A stretch of 64,000 nt of DNA, taken from NCBI GenBank assembly GCA_022495005.1, contig JAGYXB010001104.1:186001-250000 (forward strand). The letters run 5' to 3'. Source of the DNA: Rhyacophila brunnea (taxonomy: Eukaryota > Arthropoda > Insecta > Trichoptera > Rhyacophilidae). The notes under the pieces are model-generated. The model did no database searches. It saw nothing but the letters and a program-made list of their open reading frames with translations, and had not been told where the DNA came from. Shown here one piece after another: positions 1 through 10,884 of this stretch. The translations under genes and the position numbers were made by a program. Each line of letters opens with the position of its first letter. Position 1 is the stretch's first letter.

Positions 1-51
1 GGTTGTATTAAAAGATTTTTATTTTTACGGGTAATGGATGTTAGCCACTTG
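1..51 (-). repeat. tRNA-derived SINE, 3'-body fragment cut by the window edge
   Basis: This matches the 3' body of the SINE family described at 38,727-38,950, in reverse orientation. It holds the reversed 'ttctcgtaaaaa' segment and the reversed 'gacatccat' segment, then diverges near position 51. The head with the Pol III boxes is missing. The rest of the element may lie outside the window. Confidence 0.65.
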
Positions 52-61
52 ACGCCATCCT

Positions 62-1640
62 ATCGGTTCAACTTAAATCGATGCGTGGGAGCATCCTTTT
101 CGATTTTTTTTCAACAATCAACATTCAACGATGAATGAAAAAAATTGCTACGCAAGAATGTGGCATCAGAAACAAGCATCTTGAACTCACATCCGTCGCA
201 ATCCGGGCGGTGAGCTGTATCGATGCAACTACTGATCGTGCATAAAGTGCACAATTATGCATTTGATACTATTTTTCACTCGAATGTAGGTATTTCAATT
301 AAAAATAATTTGGTTTTTTCGAAACTGTGTATTATATACTTATAGGTTTATCTTTAAAATGAAATTGTAAACATGCATTTATTTTATGATTGGTTTAGAC
401 TTTAGATTAGATACGATTAAAATATGTTAATTTAATTATTCAGTAAATTCTCTTTCTAATGGACTTTAGTTTTGTACTATTCCATTTGAGTCATTTTTTC
501 GACCTGGGTTTCGCCTATCAGCATCTTCAGGCACTATGTGCACTCATCTAAACATAAATATATACTGACAAAGTGTATTGTGGCAATATGTAAATTCAAA
601 ATCCCTAGGTCGATAGTATTAATATTATAAATTCTATTTCATTGTAAGTTTCGTTATTTCATTACTCGATACCTATCCCTAACAGCACCACCATCCCCCT
701 TAAAATAAAAACATTGATACTGAAAAATATCTTCGTTTTTTTTTTAATGGTTGAATCTAGCATCAAATTCCTTTATAACGTTATTAATTTCTACGGCGTT
801 TTTTTCCAAAGTTAAAATTAAATGTTTGTGTAAATAATCATCCATATAAATTCTCAAAGTTCTTTTGTTGGAGATGTACCCATAGTCTTTTTTCCAATGA
901 CACTACAACAACAATCCACAAGTCTATACATCTAGCCTTACATTAAAATTTGTGAGGTGAGGTGGGTAATCATTGAAGTTAATGGCCACACCAAACCACT
1001 CGCCCCGCACCACACCCGTATTGAAAGTCAAAATAAAATAAAACATACTATCATTTTTACGAGAAATAAAAACAATTTTCAAAAATATTTGTCAATAACA
1101 TATCTTTCAAAGAACTATTATTTAATAATAAATCATACTTTGTAACAAATATTCCAGAAAATGTAATATTGTATATTACTAAAAAAAATATGCAAACAAC
1201 GATATTATGACATAAAACTTCCAATTTAATAAATTCTTTTCTTGCCATAATGTAATATTTTACTTTTTATATTTGGTTTTGTAACCAAAATATATTAAAA
1301 CATTTTAGAGGGGAACACTAAAAATTGTTTATTCACATTTTTTAACATAATACTCGTATATTATTTATTATTACGTGAATTCTGAAATATAACCATTGGA
1401 AATGACTCTTTTTCCGAAAATCGACCTCTAAACTAATCTGAAATCTATCCAGTAACGTCTTGTGGGGGTAGGTCATGTGTTTCTTAGGACGACAAATTAT
1501 AAAAACTGTTTTTTTTAAGATGATAAAATTATGTATACCTACCAATTCGCATACTATTTAAAGCAAAATAGAAAAATATGGCATTTTGCATTCTGCCTAA
1601 GAGCGGCTCTTTGCCTAGAGACGTCATTTGATCCATTGTC
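62..1640. other. AT-rich stretch with no recognised gene
   Basis: I see no gene or identifiable repeat here. The open frames (957-1,145, 1,057-1,248, 1,342-1,545) are short, low in complexity and match no family I know. A slightly GC-richer patch at 485-545 has no coding sense. Confidence 0.5.
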
Positions 1641-1945
1641 CCTTAAAACAGAATTCAGAAGACAAGTAAATATGGCCAATAAGTATTATTTTGGAATCCG
1701 TAAACATCTGATATCCAAAATTTATTTTGAAACACGAAAATGCAGGTACACTAAACACTTAACAATACACACAGAGGCCAATCCTCACAATATGGTTCAT
1801 AAGTATTGGAATAAAAGTTCTGAATTCTGAAAAAGTCTTTTTATAATTTAAAAAAAAAATGGTTCTGAGAGCAATATTTTGGACCCAAAAATGAATATGT
1901 CGCATAGGACGAAGGAATTTGGAGAATCCAACATAATCCAAAATA
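1640..1945 (+). pseudogene. Non-LTR retrotransposon (LINE) reverse-transcriptase C-terminal fragment
   Basis: In the frame of the 99-residue open frame at 1,531-1,830, the stretch RRQVNMANKYYFGIRKHL resembles the segment 'I.RRI..ANKCYFGL...L.SK' that lies just after the polymerase core in RTE-like insect LINEs. After a gap, another frame (about 1,862-1,936) reads VLRAIFWTQK, stop, then RIGRRNLE. This matches the next block of that family, 'VLRKIFGPV...RIR.N.EL'. The order of the two blocks is right for a decayed LINE. The 'YG.E.W' block expected between them is lost, and there are frame breaks and stops, so it is non-functional. The family match is from memory of the motif pattern, not a search. 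Confidence 0.6.
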
Positions 1946-2063
1946 ATAAAATTTAACTACAAAAATATACTGTTCTTGTTCAATGAATGGATTTTAGCAA
2001 CTGTAAGATTGTATATTATGTTGTTATGAGGTTCTATTGAAAAGGGAAAAACTGGTCCTAATG

Positions 2064-2071
2064 GTTATATT
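2064..2071. repeat. 8-bp target-site duplication, left copy (gttatatt)
   Basis: GTTATATT sits directly before the CAG of the hAT element and recurs exactly at 4,798-4,805 after the other end. Perfect 8-bp duplications are the signature of hAT insertion. Confidence 0.85.
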
Positions 2072-2336
2072 CAGGGACGGCTCTAGTAAAGGAGCAAAGT
2101 GTGCACTGCACTCCCATCATCTATTAAATAAAAATATATAATATACAACCCCCATGTATTCCGAAAAATGCGATATCGAAAACTTATACGAAATCAATCA
2201 TTTTGAATTCCGCGCGTATTCGAACAATAGTGATTTCGACGCGCTATCGCTACCGTCTACCAATACACACGTAACTACACCAATGAGACGCAACCAATAC
2301 ACACATACCTCCATCGGTGAGACAATATGCCAAGGC

Positions 2337-2381
2337 GTACACTTTGAACTTCGCTCCTTAGGAGCAAAGTTCAAAGTGTAC
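2337..2381. repeat. Near-perfect hairpin inside the hAT element
   Basis: Arms of 21 bases (2,337-2,357 and 2,361-2,381) pair with one mismatch around a 3-base loop. The right arm GGAGCAAAGTTCAAAGTGTA resembles the element's left subterminal sequence at 2,091-2,106 (GGAGCAAAGTGTGCAC). It may be a duplicated and inverted end motif. Confidence 0.75.
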
Positions 2382-4450
2382 CTTGAGTTTACACTATTTT
2401 TCACGCATACATTTAAAAATCAAAACCAACCAATTTCTATAAGACTACATGAATCTTCGTTGGAAATGATGTTTTCCAAGTTAATTCTTCAGGAGGTTGT
2501 CTGTACCTAATGCCATAGCACACAAAGCTTAACTCGGCGTTTGGACAATAAAATCATACACTGGCCGATATAAATATTTCCACACAAGCGCTTACGCCAC
2601 GTGTCGAGATATAGTTGGAAGCCTAATTATTGATGACTAATGTCATGTCGATGCATGCCGTGCAAAAATAGAAACATATTCCCGACTTATTTATCAAAGG
2701 GTTAGTTTAGTAAGTTAAGTTCAACGTAAGCCGCTCCTGGTTTCACCGATTTCACCGATATTATTATGCTAACGTTGGTGGATTAATTTTTTTATTTTCA
2801 TTTTGAGATTACCCTATTACTATTAGTGTTTCTATAGGTAGGTATCTTAAATTTGATGTACACACAGTTCAGTTCAGCTTGTTGATTTGGTACTTAGGTG
2901 CATTATGATTTTAATCAGGTGGGTATTTCACAGAAAGGCTGTTATTGAGAATAAATAGGTACTTAGGTGTAGAATTGTATACGTAGGTGGGTGGGTAGCT
3001 TTTAACAATTAATTATCCTAGTGTTTGTCGCATTGAAGTAGGTACCTAGTTACATAGGACTTATAATATCTATTATTACGTTTATTTTGTACAGATATGT
3101 AGGTAGGTATCTATTCGATAAGAAGGAAAATGGAGCAAAGGTACTGTCGTTGAATGAGAATTTTACAAGTGGAATTATTATTGTTTATCGTTATTTTAAT
3201 TAGCGATTCACATCGAGACGGATGACAGTTTACATTGGCCGACATTATTAGCTCAGCCAAGTATTCATTCATTGAACGGTACCTACCTACCTATTTATAA
3301 TTTTTCTTATTTGAAACGATAATGGGGCCCTATTTCGTGGTCGATTTGAGATTAGGTGGTACCTATTTTGATAGGTAAGTAAGTACGATAAAAAGGCCCC
3401 ATTTCTTTCGTGGTCATTTTGAGATTAGGTAGGTATCATTAACCTTATAATTAGGTAGGTAACTGTGTAGGTAGTATGTCGATAACTACCCACTGTCCTA
3501 TAGTTTAATGGGAATTAATTTTCCGAGTCGAATTCATGAAGCAATTATTATTCACATCGGCGCACCATCTATTCTATAGGCGGGTAAGTATAAAGACTGC
3601 TTTCGGATCACAATAAGTGCTAATACTTTGATACAACCCTACCTTGGATAGCTGCCGTAGCGGCAGAATGTCATCAATGGGAATTTAGAGCATAAATCGA
3701 CGATTCAATTCAATAACGTCATCGTAGGTATCGTGACAATGCATTCATTAAACAAAGTTGCGATTTTATATGACAGATCACAGCACTGTCGTGTCGTGGG
3801 AACGTTCTGCGATTTGAATCTGACATGGGCTGATTTTGAAGAAAATACCGAAGATATTGATTTTTCCCACTCAATATCGACGTTTCGGCTTAAATATGTT
3901 CAATAAGCATGTCACTCATCATGTTAAATGTGCCGAAATTCCTTTGTTGCAAAGTTCATATCATTTTTTGCAGTTCGACGTTTAACATAGGGGCAGATTG
4001 GCAATGCGCGGAGGTGACATTTATTTTTTATAACTTTTATTATAACTATCTTATTACTCGATGGACAACGTTAAAACTTTGGGGAATATGTAAATATATC
4101 GTCTGAAACATATCTACAATGCGGCCGCACGCAATGATTTTTTAAAAATCGGCGGTCACAGTTAGAGTTCCGTAAACAACGCGACCGAATTATGCCAAAT
4201 TATCAGTTATGTTTCGCATTAATCATTTCAAAATCATACGTATATTTAAAATGTGTACTGAAGAGAGCTAGCCGCCTACCTAGCCGGATGGCTTTATATT
4301 TTAGTAAATATTTTTTTTTAAATCGTGTAATTTAATACTTTTGTAATTTAAATAATGAATAACTATTATTAACGTGACAAATTTAAACTTAAAAATGAAC
4401 TAATAGTCTTATACAGTAGAGAAAATTTCTACGTTACTGTTGGAGCATTA

Positions 4451-4744
4451 TTGATACTTCAACTTTTCACTAATAATAATTTACTGGAAGTATTTGGCAA
4501 AAGTGTTACCCTATTAAAAATAATTTGTACAATCCCGATGATTTCAGTGGGAAGTGAGTGTTGTTTAGAAAAGTTTAAGTCATTTTTGAGAAATACAATG
4601 ACTCAAGACAGGTTAAATGCTATAGTATATAGTATAGTAGTATTTATAAGTATAGAAAAACAATTGATATTGTCAACACCAGACTTCAATGTTCGTGTTA
4701 TCGACGTGTTTTCAAAATCGATGGAAGATGGACTTCTTGCATAA
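4451..4744 (+). pseudogene. hAT transposase C-terminal dimerisation domain (ZMYM1-like)
   Basis: The 97-residue frame contains LLKIICTIPMIS (residues 21-32), then SECCLEKFKSFLRNTMTQDRLNA, then ISIEKQ. This is the hAT C-terminal block, usually written 'ICTIP.TSAS.ER.FSKLK.IK..LRN.M.Q.RL..L..LSIE'. The usual conserved Ser-Ala-Ser-x-Glu-Arg patch is degraded to GSECCLEKF, and a few extra residues (YSIVVF) interrupt the final helix. In live elements this domain lets the transposase multimerise. The N-terminal BED/TTF zinc finger and the RNase-H catalytic core are absent. It ends 53 bases before the right terminus, as expected in this family. Confidence 0.8.
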
Positions 4745-4805
4745 ATAGGTGAGTTTTTTTTTGCACTCCCTCATATTCTTGTCATCGGCCGCCACTGGTT
4801 ATATT

Positions 4806-5940
4806 GAATAACCTAAAATAAGTACCTCACATTGTCAACATTCTTGTAGATACGCTCAATGCTATCAATTCGCAGCAGACATACTTATAGTGTTTGTGTG
4901 TGTGTATGTGAGTGTGACTGTCCACAACTTTGGCAGCGTCGTGAGATTGTGTGTATGTATGTATGTATATGCTGCATTACAGATAAATCAAGACATTATA
5001 ATGTAATTATATTTTTATTTTTGTCAACATGCGTTGCAGAGAATGCTAATAATAGCAAAATAAATGTACTCAACAAATCACTGAAAAACAATTAAGTCAT
5101 ACATACTTATAAAGTACCGACTATGTAAATTGTGGATAGCAACAGGAAATAAAAAATACACCAAAGCCCACACACATAATTACATATAAATAATATTGTA
5201 ATATTGGATATTATACAAAGCTTTTCTGTAAAGTCTTATTTTTATTATTCATTGATGGGCAAATACACCGAACGCCTCATTTTTTATGCGTGTACAGTTT
5301 TTTGCCTTCAAGGAAAATTCCAATATACCGTTTATAATTCGCTCATCACGTGTATAACCTTTCCTTTATATTAAGTACCCACTGAAAATAGCACGTACTC
5401 ACATAATTGATTAATATGTCAGGGATTACTTACATTTTGTTCGAAGTGTTTCTAAATGTTAAAAGTCATAATGATATCACTTTTATCTTGCAAATTATTA
5501 ATATCGACGCCTTTTATCACAATATAGAGGGCCATCGCGTGGGTATAGCATAGCCACGTGTGTGCAAAAAAAGCTTCTGCCAGAAAAAGTCGGTCTTATC
5601 AGTTCACCATTCGTCATTTTGATTCAATACATCCTTAATTAATAATAATTGTTCAATATCAATCATCAGCGGCACGCATTTCAATACTCCCAATATTTCA
5701 CCGATGTCTTATAATAATTATGTAAACGATATCTATCGATATAGTATCGTTTCATAGTATCAGATAGGTGCGGTTAAATACTTATATAATAGATTAAGTA
5801 AACACCCACTACAGTGCGACTCTATATCAAGTCTTCTACGTCATCACAGTCGTTTTTGTTGGTCTATTCTATACACAAGCTATCGACGGCTAAAGTGATA
5901 AATATTATCACTTTCTCATATTGTATTGAGGAGGTTAATT
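4806..5940. other. No recognised gene; (GT)n/(GTAT)n microsatellites
   Basis: Short GT-rich and GTAT-rich tracts lie at about 4,889-4,915 and 4,949-4,972. The rest is AT-rich with no coding sense I can support. Confidence 0.55.
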
Positions 5941-5944
5941 GTTT

Positions 5945-6180
5945 TTTTTTATTTTTTCCGATCATGTCCGATCGTAATAGGATCATATGGGTCTTTACAG
6001 AGTGAAGGTTTGAGCGTTGGCCTTAGGCGTCATGAATCTCAGGTTCGAATCATAGGTCTGACTAGTACACATATTGTTTTTCAATTTGTGTATGAGCCAG
6101 AGTATGGATCTAATAGGTCGAGCAAGTTGCTGACATCTATTTCTCGTAAAAAAAAAAACAAAATCGGTTAATACAAACAT
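5945..6180 (-). repeat. tRNA-derived SINE with its 5' part inverted
   Basis: Bases 5,950-6,008 are the family's 3' tail in minus orientation: the reverse of the 'cctctactctgtggaggcc...gatcggacatggtcgg' tail, preceded by a T run. From about 6,009 the sequence switches to plus orientation with the head (GAGCGTTGGCC), the B box AGGTTCGAATC and the body through TTCTCGTAAAA, stopping at AATACAAAC. Read on the minus strand this is an inverted 5' segment followed by a sense 3' tail and A-run, the arrangement that twin priming produces. Confidence 0.75.
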
Positions 6181-6186
6181 TCTTAA

Positions 6187-6302
6187 TTGTTACAATAAGT
6201 TAACCGTCTAAACTGTCAATAATGTCTATCTCGCTCTAAAAGTTAACACAGCCAAGCGAAGAGCACTTTTTGACAGTGTAGACGGTTAACTTAATAAAAC
6301 AA
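6187..6302. mobile_element. 116-bp MITE with TTAA flanks
   Basis: Near-identical inverted arms of about 33 bases lie at 6,187-6,219 and 6,270-6,302; the core AAGTTAACCGTCTA is shared and there are a few mismatches. TTAA is present immediately outside both ends (6,183-6,186 and 6,303-6,306). TTAA duplication is typical of piggyBac-superfamily insertion, though these termini do not begin with the usual CCC. It has no coding capacity. Confidence 0.75.
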
Positions 6303-6306
6303 TTAA

Positions 6307-7085
6307 TCCCAATACATAAATATGATAAACTACCGTCGATCGCCGCCTCGTGTATAGAATAGCTTTACTGGAACTACAAGCCTCCTCCCACATTTACTTT
6401 CTCGCTATTACATTTCGCACCCATAATTCAATGCGTATTTGATATTCCGTAGTGTTTAATTAACGTTAAAATACCCAAACCTTTGCGAAAACAGACGAAT
6501 AACAATAATTCCAATGTAGAAGTATTATTGTAAGGAGAAGAAACAGAAAATAAAGCTTTTAATTCATCTCAATAGTGCCAGAGATAGAGTATTTACTATA
6601 ACACGTCAACACGCAAACACAACGCAACAATAACTACGCTACGTAATAGTATTAGCGAACAAAAATACGTGAAGCAACATTATCAGCACGTGAAGAGCTT
6701 TGACGTAAAAGACTTTATAATTATATAATTTTGTATACAGTTAACGGGTTATTTAAATATGTGTTAAGTATAGTTTTAATTGGAAATAAGTAATATTAAC
6801 AGGCTTTACAGTCCATTTTGTATACATGCTTGTACATTATTCTTAAAATACTTCGAATGAATCACTCATAAAGACTGAAGCTGAATCAAGAGACAGTCAG
6901 AACCGAGATAAATTTTATTATCTAGTTACATGCAGATACTTTTCTTTCTGATACAGATACTAGTATCACAAATTTCTTTCGATACGATGGCCCTACTTAC
7001 AATCAATTAATGTGCGGTGTTGACTTTGGGCAGGAAGAGTAAATAAGCCTTATTTTCTTAACATTTTCTTCGAAATACGTTAACT
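6307..7085. other. No recognised feature
   Basis: AT-rich sequence. I see no gene, tRNA-like box or inverted repeat that I can support. Confidence 0.45.
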
Positions 7086-7089
7086 GTGA

Positions 7090-7430
7090 AATCGAACGGT
7101 ACCCTGACATAATAAGCAATTTTTCTTTTGGCGTCAATTGGATTATATTAGCTTTGAGAATATGTCGTTCCAGCAAGATGATGCTACGTGGAACATGGTA
7201 CGTGACACAATTACTATATTGCTTTCTAAATATTCTGGCCGTGTTATCTTTGAGTTTAGTGACATTATTCGATCACCTAAATCTTACGCTTCAACAGCGA
7301 TATACTTTTTCTTTGAGTATACGTGAAACAAAGGATTTATTATCACAATCCACAAACGATTCAATAGCTCAAAGACATTCATTGTTCGATTGGTTATTAG
7401 ACACAAATAAAATCACAATTATCTGCTGAA
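7090..7430 (+). pseudogene. Tc1/mariner-superfamily (IS630-type) transposase fragment
   Basis: ERYPDIISNFSFG (frame of 7,094) matches the block before the second catalytic aspartate in a widespread insect IS630-like transposase, roughly 'ERYR.MI..F..PQL'. A frame change then gives ENMSFQQDDATWNMVRDTI, corresponding to 'DNMWFQQDGATCHTAR.T', with the second catalytic Asp in QQDD. The following GRVIFEFSDIIRSPKSY corresponds to 'GRVISR.GDVNWPPRSCDLTPLD', so the third acidic residue region is largely lost. The remainder (7,325-7,429) drifts in the first frame again. At least two frameshifts and lost motif residues mean it is dead. No terminal repeats were found nearby. Confidence 0.72.
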
Positions 7431-7556
7431 AAAAATGCAAAAAGAATGTTTGTCAAATTATCCGAGGAGGGATATAACTATTATTCGAGTTAACTATTTG
7501 TTTATTCAACTAATAATTCACACGATTTCAGGATGTAACATACTAATTATTGAACA

Positions 7557-7949
7557 TACATAATTTTGAAAACACTTCTGAAAAAATATAATATAACCAA
7601 TAGAAAAAATCTTTTTGAAAAAAGTAAAACACCCCGCAGGAATCGAGCATGCATCTTTCAGGTATCGCGCCCATGCACGTAGACCACTATGCTGAATGAG
7701 TCATACTTTGGATTTTAATATTTACTGAAGCGCTTTCCAAATTGAGCTACTATTGGCGATCGGCTTTTATATTTGAAATCAAAGTAGGTATTACTTTAAT
7801 TACTAAGCGACTCCTTTAGCATAGTGGATTATGTGCGTGGACGCGATACCAGAGAGATGCAGGCTCAATTCCTATCTTACTTTTTACAAAAGATTTTTTC
7901 TATTGGTTATAATATATTTTCTCAGAAGTGTTTTCAAAATTATATATGT
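7557..7949. mobile_element. Inverted-repeat element with a tRNA-like sequence in each arm
   Basis: Left arm 7,557-7,705 and right arm 7,808-7,949 are inverted copies, clearly related along about 140 bases. They surround a spacer of about 100 bases. The outer termini read TTTTGAAAACACTTCTGA on the left and the same reversed on the right. Each arm holds a tRNA-like stretch. The right arm reads TAGCATAGTGGATTATGTGC (A-box-like) and then GCAGGCTCAATTCCT (B-box-like); the left arm has the same in reverse. There is no protein. The terminal motif is shared with elements at 61,978 and 63,479. Confidence 0.75.
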
Positions 7950-8124
7950 TCAATACCTATTTCTGTTTTATCATGCATTGAATAAAATATAATTTAATAA
8001 AATATATACCGTAGGTATATATTTTATTAAATTATTTCAAAATTATGTATGTTCAATACCTATTTCTGTTTTATCATGCATTGAATAAAATATAATTTAA
8101 TAAAATATATACCGTAGGTATATA
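7937..8124. repeat. Two-copy direct repeat of about 86 bp, period about 101
   Basis: The segment TTCAATACCTATTTCTGTTT through ACCGTAGGTATATA occurs at 7,937-8,022 and again at 8,038-8,124 with about one change. The 16-base linker is the inverted end of the same unit (ATTTTATTAAATTAT), so the first unit plus linker can fold on itself. It abuts the right end of the tRNA-bearing element. Confidence 0.8.
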
Positions 8125-8129
8125 CATCT

Positions 8130-9175
8130 GAAAACTTTTCAAGTAATATTCATTACTGTTTTATCAAAGTCAACACTTATTATAATTGAATTCACTTGTC
8201 ACCATTTCATTGTTTCTCACATTGTAGTATACACATTTTTCTTGCGGAAAGCAACTGAAAGTTTTCCTAATTTTGGCTTACCAAAGTTATTTCGTTATCC
8301 TGTTCAGTGACTGGAGTAAGTTAGTTTCACCGGCAAGCGAGTCCCCGACTTAATTACTTCCCCATAACTTTTTTAAACTAACAGTGCGCACTATACTCCA
8401 TCATTCCCACTAATTAAAAAGAGTATTTGTGTAATTGATAGAAAGGTACTTTTCAGTTATCTTTAAACAGAGCTTTTTCTATTAAAGTCCAAACTTACAA
8501 ACATATTTTCAACCCATTATCACATGATTCATATAATATTTATTAGATAGTTTTATCATCATTCACTCACATAAAGCCATTCTGTCACCCAGCGGTGAAG
8601 AGTGGAAGTAGGTTGTTAAGACCTGCCATAAATAGTGCACACTAAACTATGTCAGTCATACGTATTTGTTTTCATTGAAATAAGACTATAATTTACAGAT
8701 GGTGTTGGTTAGTTTTTAAAATTTAATTACCTAAACCCTGCGAAACCTTTTATTTATATTTTATAATGAATGCATTTTATTTTTCGTTAATTATTATTTT
8801 GTTTATATACTAATAAAGGAAAAAAATAAATATAAGATTTTGATTGTTATTAAAGTATACTTATGCATTTTTTTGGCTAGGGGTACTCTAAATTATAGAA
8901 GGGTACACAGTATAAGTATATAATAAACAAGCAGATCTATCGCATGGAAAACAAATTAATTAAAAAATGGATATAATAAAAGTATAGTAAAATCTTGTTT
9001 ATTTTTATACTTAACTAAGTTTTTTTCTTTGTTGTATTAGGTAGTACATTTTTGGCTATTTAAAACGGTGTCTGTATTATTTAATGAAATAAAGGGGGGA
9101 GGCGCCAAGATTAGATTTTTTTAAAAGGGAGGCGTAGTAACATAAAGTTTGGAAACCACTGACCTAGATATTGCT
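8130..9175. other. No gene; possible hAT-type terminus near 9,168
   Basis: Reversed, the sequence ending at 9,168 reads CAGTGGTTTCCAAACTT, a common start of hAT/Charlie-type non-autonomous elements. The GGGTAC-rich text at 8,880-8,910 is also typical of their interior. I cannot find the opposite terminus or a TSD. Otherwise the stretch is featureless. Confidence 0.35.
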
Positions 9176-9179
9176 TAAT

Positions 9180-10800
9180 AATTAGTGACACCTCTGTTTT
9201 ATACAATCAATGCAATATTATACATATTTCATGGATTTAATTACTTATAGATGGTACATTTAATTATGTAACGGTTCTTACAGCTGTGTTCCGAAAATGT
9301 TTTTAAAAAGAACACTCGACTATCGCAGTAATTAATAACATTCGGTTGGCTACTGTTAACTAACGATGTGTAAGGATTAAGCGAAGTACAAAACAATACA
9401 ATAATATCATTATAATTTTAAACGTGTTTATTAACAGTCAAAGAAAACTAAGCAAAATACGGGAGGCCGAACAACAATACAATGACTACAAAAAAGTAAC
9501 CCTCATAAACACAAAAGAACAAAAACAACAAAGATCGGTCAGCACACGTACAACATCCATATTTATATGACGCCAAACTCCGACGTATGGAAATGGAAAA
9601 GTGGAGAATTATAAATTAATGGAGAAATTAACAAAACGAGTTGGGACAAATAATTAGTAAAGTTTAATAAACATGTGCGGTAGGTAGGCAGAATCATAAA
9701 AGCTTATAAAACAATCTACACTTGAACTTTAATAATATTCGCACTATATAGAAAAGCTCCGTAGGTACACAGATAAAATGTTGACAATTTCATAAAATAT
9801 TTACTATAAATATTTTTTTCAACAGTTAGCTAGAATAAATTAATTAGATATAAATACGAAATATCGAAAATACGTCACCATAGACTAAGGTATTAAATAC
9901 AGTTTTGCATTATTACTAATTAATGAGGCAATAAAACGAATAAATGAAAACCCCGCAGTTGCATAACCAACACGATTGACAGATACCTAGATAACATTCA
10001 GGTTTTATGAGTAAACTCGGAAGCAAATTCTTGACATCAGGTGACTGATAGAAAAATGTAGAGGATTCTATATCCTGCTTCTGGTGTTGTTTATAAGTTA
10101 TCATATGACATTAAATTTGGCTATTTATGGTGGACCTGTTTACGGAATTCCAGCCCACGTAATCTATTTCACAAAGAACCTGTTTAACAATACATAATTA
10201 GTAAATAACGTGTTTTACTGAATTTTCCGAAATGAGGAGAGACTCCGACGAAGATTAGAAAAGCATAAGACTATTGACACGGTGGAATAGGAATTTGGTA
10301 ACCAGAAAATAATTTATTTCTGATTCACATAACATCAGCGCTCGAAATGGAAAGGAACTCATCGGAACTATTTGGTTCGTGAAATTCTCGAGACATCCAC
10401 TCCTTCTCGTGAAAAAGTTAAAAATGGCGCTCCGGTTCGTGAATTATTATGAAAATCACTACCTACATTAATTTACATTTTTTAATAAAGTTTAATAAGA
10501 ATCTTGACTTGTCGTATTTTTACAAACAATAATAAGATTTTGTGTTGTTTTTTTACAAAGTTTTTAGACAATATTAATATATAACTTAATATAAATTCTG
10601 ATTAATAAGAGTTTTTTACCATTCCATAAGATTTGGATGTAATATTCCAGGATTTACTTCCCGACATCTTCATTGTACTTATATAGATATATTTTTTTAG
10701 AATAATTAGTAATAACCATGTCCTTGCTTTTTCGTACAAAATGGTTGTTTGTAACTTTGAACAATCACAAACATCCAGGCTTTGAGAAAATCATATAAAT
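9180..10800. other. No recognised gene; one short coding-like remnant
   Basis: At about 9,435-9,570 (+) a frame of about 45 codons without ATG reads SQRKLSKIREAEQQYNDYKK and continues hydrophilic to a stop. Its composition is protein-like but I do not recognise it. The rest is AT-rich and unassigned. Confidence 0.3.
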
Positions 10801-10804
10801 ATTG

Positions 10805-10880
10805 TGTCCTCATCGGGATCGAACCCAGAACTCCCGGGGTAAAGGTTATTACTAATTGAATTAGTTAAACGATCGTAAAT
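10805..10880 (-). repeat. tRNA-like sequence (B-box remnant)
   Basis: The reverse strand reads GGGTTCGATCCCGATGAGGA, a good T-arm/B-box match, preceded by a weak A-box region. It does not fold into an obvious complete tRNA, so I take it as part of a SINE or tRNA-like repeat rather than a tRNA gene. Confidence 0.45.
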
Positions 10881-10884
10881 ACGA

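Larger units (their letters stand above)
2072..4797 (+). mobile_element. hAT DNA transposon, deleted, ZMYM1-like, with perfect 8-bp TSD
   Basis: The left end reads CAGGGACGGCTCTAG. The right end, reversed, reads CAGTGGCGGCCGATG. Both fit the CAG-starting ends of hAT elements, and both have a GGAGTGCA-type motif (direct or reversed) within about 45 bases. An identical 8-bp duplication flanks the element. The only transposase left is the C-terminal dimerisation region at 4,451-4,744 near the right end. The 2.7 kb is mostly non-coding and includes a perfect-looking hairpin (2,337-2,381) and a TAGGTA-rich tract (about 2,830-3,500), which may be host DNA or nested insertions. It looks like an internally replaced, non-autonomous copy moved by a related transposase. 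The clean TSD suggests moderate age. Confidence 0.85.

Noticed and set aside
2154..2510. 118-codon open frame inside the hAT element
   Set aside because: It runs straight through the hairpin at 2,337-2,381, has no transposase motifs and overlaps an equally long opposite frame.
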